Shown: one piece after another, positions 11,133 through 21,354 of the stretch
Position numbering within the stretch: position 1 is the stretch's first letter
How the letters are laid out: the number at the start of each line of letters is the position of its first letter
Assembly (NCBI GenBank): GCA_027943245.1
Contig: JANDJZ010000715.1
Location: forward strand, 1-28,107
Direction: 5' to 3'
DNA from: Acanthamoeba sp. SK_2022b
Lineage: Eukaryota > Discosea > Longamoebia > Acanthamoebidae
Length of the DNA: 28,107 nucleotides
Notes under the pieces: generated by a model
What the model was told of the DNA's origin: nothing
The model's database searches: none
Seen by the model: only the letters and a program-made list of their open reading frames with translations
Translations under genes and position numbers: made by a program

Positions 11133-11283
11133 CTCTTGCGTGTTCCGCACCACACAAAAAACGAAAGAAAGGCAAAAAGGAAAATACAGGAGAAAAAGAT
11201 GTGTTTGTGGCACAATCGATTGGGGAAGAGACACAACGGTTGGACATGTAGTAACTCGTGCAGCTGTGCCCTCAGCCTCTCCT
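11133..11283. other. Short spacer between MTFP1-like gene and COG6
   Basis: 151 bp between the stop of the upstream - strand gene (11284) and the COG6 ATG (11132). It must hold a 3' UTR plus the COG6 promoter/5' UTR. It is richer in A on the + strand (11150-11200). The COG6 frame stays open upstream of the ATG, so a longer 5' coding end cannot be excluded. Confidence 0.6.
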
Positions 11284-12042
11284 TCACTCTCTCGCGTCGT
11301 CATGCTGCTGCTGGTGGTGCTGCTGTTGCTGGTCAGATGTGGAAGGAGGAGACGTCGAGGTGAGGTATTTTCGCCGGATAAGTCCGGACAGCGCGCGGGA
11401 GGTGTGGTCCAGGGCAAAGTGCACGCCGTGGTCGATCGGGTGCACGATCAAGGGTATGACGGACAGCCCCACGGCTGTCTGCGCGAGTGCGCGGCGCCGT
11501 GGCGTGAGGGAAGGGTAGACCGCAGGCGGGAAAAACTTGCCCAGCCCAAAGGCCGTCAGTTTGCAGGTACGGTTGATGAGCAGAGGCGGCACCAGCAGGG
11601 ACGCCAGCGTCTGCCACAACAGTGTGTCCGTCACGCTGTCCACGATATCAAATCGTCGTTCGGCCACCGAACTGTGTTTGCCCTGGCATGGCGTGGTGAG
11701 AACCGAGAGCGGCGCTTTTGTGGATCAAAAACGGTTGATGCGTACATGGCTTGCGCGGCGGCCTTTGTGGATGGCATCAGCGAGCACGTAGAGGCCCACA
11801 AGTCCGTAGGAAGCGTGGACGAGGGAGAGGGGAAGCACTCCACGACACGCCTCCCCGACCTCGTTCGCATACCCCAAGTAGCGCGCCCACGTGTCCCTAA
11901 ATGGATCTCTCTCTTTTGATGTGGATGTGGGAAGGTGTATGAGATTAAAATGAATGTGGAATGGGATCGGGCCTGGAGGCGCCCCCTCAGCTGGTGGCAA
12001 ATATATATATATATATATTCCGTGTACCGTGGTTCGCAGCAT
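11284..12042 (-). CDS. MTFP1: Mitochondrial fission process protein 1 (MTP18-like)
   Basis: Inner mitochondrial membrane protein that promotes mitochondrial division. Exon 2 (11682-11284, 133 codons with stop) and exon 1 (ending at 11746) join in phase 0 across a 63-nt GT-AG intron. Exon 1 carries RDTWARYLGYANEVGEA and GLYVLADAIHKGRRA. Exon 2 carries DTLLWQTLASLLVPPLLINR and VGLSVIPLIVHPIDHGV. These match the conserved blocks and hydrophobic segments of animal MTFP1 in order and spacing. The conserved part begins near 11916. The only in-frame upstream ATG is at 12042, which adds a 42-residue leader including an (Ile-Tyr)n run from a TA microsatellite. The true start may instead lie in an unseen small exon. 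The Gln/His-rich C-terminal tail is lineage-specific. Identity is sure; the N-terminus is not. Confidence 0.88.
12000..12019. repeat. (TA)n microsatellite between MTFP1 and RasGAP genes
   Basis: Ten TA dinucleotides sit between two divergent genes. They may be part of the shared promoter zone or, if MTFP1 starts at 12042, coding for an Ile-Tyr run. Confidence 0.85.
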
Positions 12043-12289
12043 CTTCTGTCGGTGTGGTCATGCCGTGTTCTGTGTGTTTGAGCCACAAACTTACAAGAAA
12101 GAAAGCACCAGAGCAGGAGGGCTTTCCAGATCCTATCCCTTCCTTTTGTTTCCCTTTCTTTTTCTCTCTCTCTCTCTGTCCCCCGTTTGTTGGCGCGCTT
12201 TTGGGTTAACGGTCATACAACCGCAAAGGGCTTGGCGCCCCAGGCGAAGCGACCGACAGTCTGACAGGGAGAGGAAGCCGCAGCAGCAG
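12043..12289. promoter_or_regulatory. Divergent promoter region, MTFP1-like / RasGAP
   Basis: About 250 bp between the earliest possible starts of two divergently transcribed genes. It contains a pyrimidine-rich stretch (about 12135-12182) but no clear core promoter element that I can defend. Its regulatory role is inferred from gene layout only. Confidence 0.45.
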
Positions 12290-13661
12290 ATGGAAGAGGC
12301 CAACCCGGGCCCGTGGCCCGAAGATCAGCGTGTAGTGGATAAAGAAAACCGCGCACCAGCGCCTGGTGCGTCTTCCCCTTCTACCAAGGTTGGATCTCGC
12401 TTACCCCAAGGTGTCGGTTGGCCTGTTGTTGTTATTGTTGTTGTTTCGGTGCTAGAAGGCGTGCGTGGCTCAGGGAAAACGCCATCTTCGCGGGCGCGCC
12501 TCGCACCGCGCGACCAGGAGCAAATCAATGAACTCAGAAGGCAGTTGGCTTCGTGTTCAGGTGGCGGGGAGTTACGCGACAGGCCTGTCCGCATGAGCGA
12601 GGCTGCGGAGCCCCAGCGGGCGGAGGAAGAGGAGGAGGTCACCACGAATCAACGTTTGCGGAGGATGAGCCTCCTCAATCGCCGAACATCTACGCCTCTT
12701 CGCGAACTGTTCCAACACAGTCTCGCCGCTGCCAAACAACAAGCCCCTGATTCGCATCAGCCGTCGGTGATGCCCGCCACGATCGTGTCGTCGTCCTCAG
12801 TGGCAGTCGGGGCGCTGGCGCAGGGTCGTCAGCAGCAGGGCGCAGCGGCAGTGGAAGCCGGGAGGGGCAGCGAAGGGTCCTTCCCGCGCGCGACCGGCAA
12901 GCGCAAGTCGGATGCCGACACGGTGCTTGAGCGGCTGGCCGCGTCAAGCGAGGGTGGAGCCTTGGGGTCTCCGGGCAAGAGAAGGCGCACATCGTCGCTT
13001 CTACCCGTCGTTTCTGCCACCCCTTCTTCTTCTTCTTCTTCCTCTTCCTCCACCACGGCTGAAGCCAGTAGCCTCAGCCGCCACTCCCGAATTTATCATC
13101 ATCATCATCATCATAATCCTCCTTGTCGCGGCGGCGACCAGCCGGTGGTGGATAGCGACCAACTCCTCGGCGAGGAGGTCCAGTCGGCCAACAAGGGCTC
13201 TGCCGCGACACCGCCTGGCCACAGAGAAGAGGAAGGAGCTGCGTTCCACTATCGCCGCCAAGATGGCGACACTGACGACGATGACTGCAAAACCGGTCAC
13301 CGTCCTCGCGACCCTGAGCCCGATCAGGAGGAGGTCGACCAGCAGTCGGATATGGACCAAAGCGTGATACGCGATGACCACGACGACCACCACCTGGACA
13401 TGTCGATCTCCGTGGACTGCTCGACGCTGCAACTCGAACAGCCGCTGCCGCCCTCCCTAGGAGCGGTCTTTGATTCGCCGCGCTCTTCTTCGACAACGAG
13501 CGTGGATACCCGGCTCGACAAGAGGAATAGCTTCCTGAGGAGGACCTTTTCCATGAAGAAGCTCAAGCCCGGCACCGTCACCGCCAACAAAGATCCTCGC
13601 CTAGCCTTCTTGCGGGTTGGTGCCCCATTCTCCTATTGCGCGCGCTCTCAAGACGTGCGTT

Positions 13662-13708
<47 letters not shown>

Positions 13709-15151
13709 TATAATACTCATCGGCGCCGATTCCCCTGTCTCGTGCTGTAACGTCAGTTGCTCACCGAGCAAGACCTCGCCGTCACCAACGCTCTGCTTGA
13801 TGTGGGAAGCGAAGATGTCGCCAAGAGCGTGTTGGTGCTTTTCGAGGGCACAGGCCAGGTACAACCCGACATGCGACCGCGTTCGTCGTTGCAACAGATC
13901 GTGGCCACTGACGCACTCGGCGTGTATCTTCTTCTTCTTCTTCTTTCTCGCCTACTGCCAACGCCGCTACTGGGGACTCCACACAGGCTGCGCGTCTGCT
14001 CAAGTGCTCCTTGCGAAGGGAGCTGCACACCACGGCATCCGAGGGCACACTCTTTCGAGGCGTGAGCGTCGCTACGCGTCTCGTATCGCATTTCATGCGG
14101 CGGCACGGAAGAGAGTATCTCGAGAGAGCTCTCACACACTACTTTGAGACTCTGCTGCCCAGGGACATCCAGCTTGAGGTGGACCCTAACCGTGCCACCT
14201 CCATCACCGGCACGATTAGCCATGGCTGCATGGTGCCAACCCCAACCCCAACCCCAACCCCAACCCCTTCGCCGCCGCCGCCCTTACTCACCGTGAATTC
14301 GCCGCTCTCGCTTGCCTTTCATAACGGCCCTGGGCGTTTGCGGCACTGTGCAACTAGTCCCTGGTGCAACTGGCAGGCGCTCTCCTGGACGCTCTCTTCT
14401 CCGTCCCGGACGCCGTTCCGGCCAACTTGAGGGACCTCTTCGCCTCCCTTCAGGCTGAGGTGCTCGTGCGGTTTCCTGAGATGAAGGACAAGGTAGTCGG
14501 CGGGTTCTTCTTCCTTCGCTTCCTCTGCCCGGCGCTCGTATCCCCAGAGCAGTGGGGCCTCCTCGACAGTACGCCACATCCCTACTTACCGAGGCCCTTC
14601 CTCAACGTTTTGTTCAGATATCTGTTGCTTGTTTATTTTTATTAAAATATTATTTTACTTTTCAGTGATGATAATAACAAGAGTCATTTTCTCACCCACA
14701 GATCCTCCCACGCCCAACATGCGGCGAGCCCTCATTCTGATCAGCAAGGTGGTGCAGAACGTTGCCAACGAAGTTGAATTCGGTGATAAGGAGGCCTACA
14801 TGATGCCAATGAACGCCTTCATCAAGGAGAACATTCCGCGTATGAAGTGCTTCCTCGACGTTCTCTCCAGCGCGGTACTGTTTCTCTCTCTCTCTCTCTC
14901 TCTCTCTCCCCCCCTCTGGGCTCCTCCTCATTTCTCTCTCTGCTCCGCCCATTCGTTCCAGCCACGGGACACGCCTATGCCACCCCCGTGCAAAGCAATT
15001 GAAGACCCGACGGCTCTCTGGACCAATGATGAGTTTGTCGCAAGCCTGTTTAATGTGTTCGACGAGGTCTCACTTCACATTGAATGCCTCATGACCCATC
15101 TTCGAGCGAGCGGCCAGGTATGCGTTAAGCTATTCTCGCATGGGGCCTGTG

Positions 15152-15210
<59 letters not shown>

Positions 15211-15658
15211 GCGCGCTCACACACAACAATCACAGGGCTCCTTAGCAGAGGAACTATACAGTGTGGCGAAAGGATTGCCCTCACGCGAAGATCAGCTGAA
15301 GGTCGACAAGAAGCGCTCTCGAGAGCAGCGGGCGGCCAAGAAGAAGGAGCGCAAGGCGGAGGAGAAGATCCTCAAGGAAAAACGCCACAGGAGGTCCCTT
15401 TCCGACACCGAGCTAGATGAACTTCATGACTCCAACACCACCACTACTGGACGGAGGACTGGCGGTACGCCAGGAAGGCGGCAGCTCAACCGACTGTTGA
15501 GTACCTCAAAAAAGCTCCTTCCTCGATTCGCCTCAGACCACCACGACGAGAGGACAACCACCGACCCAACTGACCCAACAGCCACATCCGCAACCTCGCG
15601 CAAGTTTCTCAAGGGCCGGCGGAAGACTCTTACCCCAGCCACAAGCCTCGACTGCTGA
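12290..15658 (+). CDS. RasGAP-domain protein with long disordered N-terminus
   Basis: GTPase-activating protein for a Ras-family GTPase. Exons: 12290-13615, 13757-13858, 13987-14232, 14358-14568, 14702-14874, 14962-15117 and 15236-15658, giving about 878 residues. The RasGAP fold spans about 477-735. The catalytic arginine finger is R500 in EGTLFRGVSVATRL. The second signature is GGFFFLRFLCPALVSPEQ (about 606-623), and PNMRRALILISKVVQNVANE follows. The first about 440 residues are low complexity: Ser, His and acidic runs, a DKENRAP KEN box near residues 17-23 and a short coiled-coil-like EQINELRRQL. The C-terminal exon is Lys/Arg/Glu-rich (DKKRSREQRAAKKKERKAEE), probably a charged helix. An internal 45-nt stretch (12411-12455) could be an in-frame-compatible micro-intron. 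The domain order differs from neurofibromin, IQGAP and p120GAP, so no symbol is given. Confidence 0.93.
13663..13709 (+). repeat. (TAA)n trinucleotide array in RasGAP intron 1
   Basis: About fifteen ATA/TAA units lie in the 13616-13756 intron. Read through, they would give an Asn run, and the frame then stops at 13748-13750, which supports the intron call. Confidence 0.9.
14236..14267 (+). repeat. (AACCCC)n telomere-like array in RasGAP intron 3
   Basis: Five CCAACC/AACCCC units (TTGGGG on the other strand) immediately after the donor at 14233. This word resembles a ciliate-type telomere repeat but is too short and internal to be a telomere. Confidence 0.85.
15154..15208 (+). repeat. (CA)n microsatellite in RasGAP last intron
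   Basis: About 27 CA units lie on the sense strand in the 15118-15235 intron. The sense-strand composition is opposite to the GT arrays in PheRS and COG6 introns. Confidence 0.95.
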
Positions 15659-16195
15659 CATGCGCAGGTTTTTTGGCAACAACACAAAGCCTTGTTGATC
15701 TGCACTTGGTGGAATGAATGGAAGAATTTGGTCTGTGCCATGGAGAAGGGCTGGTGGTGTGGGCAGGTGGATTTACATTTGGACTAACTCTTTTTTTGGG
15801 CAGATCCAACAATATCTATCTATTTTTCTCTCATATTAAAAGATGCCTACTTCTATATTCTGCTTAACATGTAACCATTCATATTGTGACCATTTCTTAA
15901 ATGGTAACACATCACTTATGACAGCAAGTGCATTGAGTTGGCAGTAGAGTGTCATGAAGCACAAGCTGTTTTTTTTTAAGACATGTGGAAGTCACAGTGG
16001 TAATGGTGGTTTCAGTGGTGATGTCGTAGTTAGCAGTCAACAGTCAGTCATACTGTCCCCATGGCATAGCATCAACCTTCACCACACATTAACCATTGTG
16101 TCTACATGTGCAGCTTCTCTTACACATTTCCCCTGCCATGGTCATGTGTGAGCATGTGATGTTGCATTCCTCTCTGCTACCAACTGAGTGTTCAT
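15659..16195. other. Unique AT-rich sequence downstream of RasGAP gene
   Basis: About 540 bp of non-repetitive, AT-richer DNA after the RasGAP stop, likely beginning with its 3' UTR. I found no gene. A Cys-rich minus-strand frame at about 16227-16089 has no recognisable family and is probably chance. This stretch marks the change from GC-rich gene DNA to the simple-sequence region. Confidence 0.6.
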
Positions 16196-16745
16196 TACCA
16201 TCACGTACACACCTTACACAAAAACGCCACAACATCACCACAACAGCACAACCAAAACTCCACATCAGTACACCACACATCATCCCCACCACAACATCAC
16301 CACCACAAGACCACCACAACATCACCACCACAACACATCACAACACCACTACATCACCACACCACCACTACAGAACAAAACAACATAAGCACAACACTGC
16401 ACCACATCACCACCACAACAAAACTACAGCACACCCTAACCACACCTTAACCACAACACCACCACATCACAGCACCACATAATAACCATACTACTGGCAT
16501 CACCCCCCACAACATCACCACAATCAACACAATCAACACATCACCATGCCAACACCGCCATAACAACACTACAACATCCTAACCACAACGCATGCAACCA
16601 CCACAACTCCAGCACAACAGCACCACAACCAACCATAGCACAACACCACAACACCCACAACCTCACCACAACATCACAACATCACCACATCACCACCACA
16701 TTACAACACCACAACACCACAACACCACCACCACAACCACACCAT
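16196..16745. repeat. C/A-rich degenerate simple repeat block 1
   Basis: CACAACACCAC-type words with almost no G on the + strand and no fixed unit length. First block of the large array. It ends abruptly at the copia-like island. Confidence 0.9.
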
Positions 16746-17130
16746 CATTTGGTAAGAGAAGGCCAATGACACTGGAGATAATGAATGAGGATGTGATATG
16801 ACCTCAGAGAGATGCTGGACATATATTTCAGGCAACTGGACAAGGCCTGAACTATCCACGATGGAGGTCACTGAAGGGTCCTCTGGGACGTTAAACACTA
16901 CGTCCCTTGTTTCTAGCACTTTATTTTCAATGAGGATTCTATGGTGCAAGGCGTCTGCCTGTGCCATGGAAAATTCCAAGGCATGTTAAATCTGTGAGCT
17001 TGTTTCTTGCCAACCATGGTGGTGAGTACCTCAATGCGCTGGCCAAACCTGTGCAGATGGCCAATATCTGCATGCAATCCTGTCTGCATCTGCAAAGCCT
17101 CTAGTCATGAGGCCACTCATGTCTGGCACG
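16745..17130 (-). pseudogene. Decayed copia-type integrase C-terminal/linker fragment
   Basis: Reading the minus strand, one frame has LEALQMQTGLHADIGHLHRFG, like the copia xPYEALxGxKPDxSHLRxFG block after the integrase core. After a frameshift near 16980 the neighbouring frame has ADALHHRILIENKVLETRD then VVFN, like the family's xYRVxxxxxKxxxSRDVxFxE block. Both fall in the right order and at the expected spacing. Stops and the frameshift show the piece is dead. No LTR, primer-binding site or polypurine tract was recognised next to it. Confidence 0.6.
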
Positions 17131-17232
17131 TAGCATATTGCTAGGTATTGCATGCCACACTATAACTGAGCAAGTGTTTCACCATGGCCCATGACACCCC
17201 CATAGGAATTAAATGCTTACTGAGGACACAGG

Positions 17233-17479
17233 TTGTGTACACAATGTTCAGTCATGATGCCAAGGCAATGTATTGAAAAACTCCTTGAACCAGTCAATCA
17301 AGCCATCAGCATGACACTTGATCTTGAACAGCTACTTGGTGTTGAAGATCTTTCTCCCAGGCGGGGGTGCAACTCTTTCAAACATCTCATTTGCCATCTT
17401 TGCCTTGTACTCATTGCACATGGTGGCTTTCCAGTCTTTCAGCATGCAGTGAGGCAATGGCTTGGGCATAGGTTGATAA
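17233..17479 (-). pseudogene. Decayed copia-type reverse transcriptase N-terminal fragment
   Basis: Minus-strand translation gives DWKATMCNEYKAKMANEMF and then ERVAPPPGRKIFNTK, a stop, and LFKIKCHADGLIDWFK. This follows the start of Ty1/copia RT: W-x3-M-x2-E, P-x-G-x-K, K-W-V/L-F-K-x-K, then D-G. The stop (TAG at 17334-17332) sits exactly where the family has Trp, a single-base TGG change. Similarity fades after about 17240. Flanked upstream (minus sense) by the (ACC)n array. Confidence 0.7.
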
Positions 17480-17486
17480 GAATGTT

Positions 17487-17738
17487 ACCACCACCACCAC
17501 CACCACCACCACCACCACCACCACCACCACCACCACCACCACCACCACCACCACCACCTGACCACCACCACCACCACCACCACCACTCACCACCACCACC
17601 GCCACCTGACCACCTGATACCCACCACACCACCTGACCACTGACCACCACACACCACCTGAAACTTCTGATACCACCACCACAACGCTACAATACCACCA
17701 CAACACACCACAACACCACCACAACACCACCACATTAT
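17487..17738. repeat. (ACC)n array grading into degenerate C/A block 2
   Basis: Pure ACC units at 17487-17558, then interrupted CCACC/CCTGACC words, then CACAAC-type words to 17738. It abuts the RT fragment within about 10 bp. Confidence 0.93.
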
Positions 17739-17975
17739 TTAGCATAAAATTTCACCAAAAGTCAATGACTGGTCCATTGTGACAGATGGAATGTTGAGAA
17801 TGGGTGAAGCAGACTGGATGTTGTGTAAAGTCAACGCATTTGTTTGCATGTATACATGAACCATGTTGGTGGTAGTGGTCAGCACCTCATGACTTGATGC
17901 TGCACTGTCAGGCAAACGGGAATTGTCAACGCAAGTGTGGAAACCAGGTGCCAAAGACAGCTGAGTGGCCAGCAA
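17739..17975 (-). pseudogene. Island with possible copia protease-like remnant
   Basis: A 78-codon minus-strand frame contains LPDSAASSHEVLTT, which resembles the copia aspartic protease signature DSGASxH with Gly replaced by Ala. It is followed by hydrophobic-rich SASPILNIPSV, loosely like the LxxVLxVPxL block. This is weak: a seven-residue match in an otherwise unrecognised frame. Its base use and minus-strand orientation match the two better-supported copia pieces nearby. Confidence 0.25.
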
Positions 17976-18061
17976 TCAGACACCACAGTTTTTTTTTCTC
18001 GATTTATTCTTAAAAAAGGTACTCCCTACAGTGTCATTGCCAGTCAGTGGTCACTGCCTAC

Positions 18062-18676
18062 AACATGGTGATCTGGTGCTGTTGGTGATGTTGTGGAGTG
18101 TTGTGGTGGTGTTGTGGTGTTGTGGTGGTGTTGTGGTGATGTTGTGGTGATGTTGTGGTGCTGTGGTGATGTTCTGGAGTGGTTATGTGGTGGCATGGTG
18201 ATGGTGAGGAGGTAGTGTTGTGGTTGTGTGGTGTTGTGATGTTGTAGTGGTGGTTTTGTTGTGGTTGTCTTGTGGTGGTATTGTGGTGTTGTTGTGATGA
18301 TGTCATGGTGGTGTTATGGTATCAATGTGACGTAGTGGTGTAGTGGTGTGGCATGTGGCGATGTTGAGGTTGAGTTATGGTGATGGTGTGGAGATGTGGT
18401 GGTGTTGTTGTGGTGTTTTGGTGTTGGTGTGGTGTTGTGGTGGTGATGCTGTTGTGGTTGTGGTGATGTTGTGGTGTGATGTTGTGGTGTTGTGATGATG
18501 TGTGGGGGTGGTGATGTGTGGGGGTGTGGTGATAGTGTTGTGGCATTGTGTTGTGGTGGTGGTGTGGTGGTGTTGTGTGGTTGTGGTGAAGTGGTGTTGT
18601 GGTGGTGTTGATGTTTTGGTGTTGTGGTACTGGTGGTGGTGGTGTGGTGGTGGGTGGTGGGTGGGTAGTGGTGGTG
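18062..18676. repeat. G/T-rich degenerate simple repeat block 3
   Basis: TGGTGTTGTGGTGATG-type words, almost no C on the + strand. It ends in the 12-bp perfect palindrome GTGGTGCACCAC (18671-18682), where the strand bias flips. Confidence 0.93.
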
Positions 18677-19246
18677 CACCACACCACAGCACCACAGCAC
18701 CACAACACCACACCATCATCATAACATTACACCAACACCACAACATCATCTTAACACCTCCACACCACAATACCACCACAACAATATCATCATGCCAGCA
18801 CAACACCACCGTGCCACCACAGCAGCACCGTAACATCACAACCACAACACCACTGCACCACAAGACCACAGCATCACCACCACCACCACAATACTACAGC
18901 AACACCATTACTATCACCATAACAACAACACCACAAAACCTCAACAACTCACCACCACAACATCAGCACTACACCACAACACCACACCACCACTACCGCC
19001 ACCACCATCACCAGACCACCACAACATCAGCACTGCACCACAACACCACAACAACACCACCAATACCACAATACACCATCACACCATCACCACAACATCA
19101 CCATAACATAACAACACCACAACACCACAACACCACAACCGCACCACACCACCACAACAGCACAACACCACCACACCATCATAACAGCACCACACCAGTA
19201 CACGAACAAAACAACTACAACCCCCACACACAAACACAACAGCAGT
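18677..19246. repeat. C/A-rich degenerate simple repeat block 4
   Basis: The reverse-complement character of block 3, starting at the palindrome centre, with slightly more varied words (ATCATC, CAGCACC). Confidence 0.92.
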
Positions 19247-19499
19247 TGTTGAGCGTAGCATCAACAACGGAAGCAAGGACATTTGGAGTCATCTGTATCT
19301 CTGTTGCCCCTGGATGGAAGGTGGCAACGTGGGCATCCTTATACAGATTGCCCACAAGGGTTGACTCTGCAGGCAGAGATTTGCTATATCTTTCTTTTTT
19401 GTCTCCCACCCAGCCCTCCCATGTGTCAGGTGTCTGTGCTCTCTGACTGTCTTGTCTTATTGAGCAAGAATGTAGCAGAAGTGAAGGGAGGGTAAGGCA
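19247..19499. other. Unique island in the array, no gene recognised
   Basis: About 250 bp of mixed-composition sequence. The minus strand is open for 64 codons (19409-19215), with residues such as PAESTLVGNLYKDAHVATF. I could not assign it. Its composition and strand resemble the copia fragments, so it may be another part of the same decayed element. Confidence 0.4.
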
Positions 19500-19719
19500 G
19501 GGTGTGGTGTTGTGTTAGGGTGATTGAGGGATGTTGCAATGATTTTGTGGGGTTGTGGTGGTATTGTGGTGATGTGATGATGTGGTGATGTTGTGCCATG
19601 CTGATGTTGTTGTGATGGTGTTGGGTGGTGGTGGGGTGTTGTTGTGGTGTTGTGGTGGTGTTGTACATGGTGGTGGTAATGTTATAGTGTTGTTGTGGAT
19701 ATAATGGTGTGGTATGGTG
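19500..19719. repeat. G/T-rich repeat block 5
   Basis: TGTTGTGGTG-type words with no C-rich interruptions. The strand bias flips at TGGTGATGACCA (about 19715-19726), a 4-bp-arm inverted repeat. Confidence 0.9.
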
Positions 19720-21354
19720 ATGACCACAACAACATCCAATACCCCCCCCCCAACAACACCACTGCACCAACACACCCACAACACCACAACAACACCCCAC
19801 CACAATACCACAACATCACTACTACATCACCATGCCATCACATCACCACATCACCACAACACCACCACACCATCACCACCACAACATTACCAGACCATCA
19901 CCACAACACCCCAAACATCACCACCATACCCTCTCCACAACAGCACCCAACATTACCACATCACCACACCACCATACCACCACAACAACATCCCAACATC
20001 CCAACATCCCATAACCACAACACCACATACCAACATCACCACCATACCACAACAGCCAACACCACCACACCACTAAGCACAACACCACAATCACCACAAC
20101 ACCACTCACAACACCACAACACAACCACACCACCACTCCATCACCACACAAAAACACCACCACAACACCACCACAACACAACCACACCACACCATCACCA
20201 CACAAACACACCACCACAACATCACCACAACACCTCACCACAACACCACCATAACATCACCACAACATCACCACACCACCACACCACCACAACATCACCA
20301 CCACCACAACACCAACACCACCACAACATCACACCACTAACACAATAGCACTACCACACCACCACAACATAACCACCACAACATCACAGCATCACCACAA
20401 TATCACCACAACAACAACACCACTAACACAATATCACCACAACACCACCCCACCACAACACCACCACACCATCACCACAACGCCACACAAGCCCCACAAC
20501 ACCATCACTACAACACCACAACACCACACAAGCACCACTACAACATCATCACCACAAAACATGACACCACCATAACATCACCACACAATCACCACAGCAC
20601 AACACCACACCATCATCACAACACCACTGCAACACCACCCACAACATGACGACAGAACCACTCCACAACAAAACCACATAATTTCCACCACCACTCCACA
20701 ACAACACCACCACAACATACCACACCACCACCACAACACCACAACACAACAACACCCCCACCAACAACATCACCACCACGCCACAACACTACCACCACAC
20801 CAAAATGCCACCACAACATCAACACAACAACACCACCACACCACAACCTCATAACCACAACACCACAACATCACAACACCACACCATCATAACATGACCA
20901 CAACACCCCAAACACAACAACACCGCCACCACCGCACCACCACGAAACCACAACACCACCACACAACAACACCACAACACTCCATCACCACCACAACAAC
21001 CCCTCCACAACACAACCACACCACCACCACCACCACGACACCACATCACCACACCACCACCACACCACCACTACAACAACACCACAACAACACCACATAA
21101 CCACACCACCACACCACAACACCACCACAACACAACCCCACCAAAACACCACCAAAACAACACCACACCACTACAACACAACTGCAACATCAGCATCACT
21201 TTACCACAACTACTATATCATCACATCACCATCACAGTATCACCACAACACCGCCAACACCACTACAACACCACCACCACAACACACCACACCACCACAA
21301 CATCGAATAACACCACCACACTATCACCACATCACAACACCTCAACACCACACC
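19720..21354. repeat. C/A-rich repeat block 6 (1.6 kb)
   Basis: The longest C/A block, made of CACCACAACACC and CATCACC words with occasional GCACC or TAACC. It is continuous, with no unique island. Confidence 0.93.

Noticed and set aside
12411..12455. Certain 45-nt intron in RasGAP exon 1
   Set aside because: Splice ends fit in phase, but the stretch is also open in frame and unusually short for an intron; mentioned in the gene entry, not annotated.
13616..13750. Coding Asn run extending the RasGAP first exon
   Set aside because: The TAA array is in an intron: the frame stops at 13748-13750, while the GT donor at 13616 and AG acceptor at 13756 restore phase 0 into conserved sequence.
14236..14267. 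True telomere or healed chromosome end at the AACCCC tract
   Set aside because: Only five units inside an intron of an intact gene; kept only as a telomere-like microsatellite.
16089..16227. Small Cys-rich minus-strand peptide
   Set aside because: Short, no start context or signal peptide I can defend, and at the edge of repeat DNA; likely chance.
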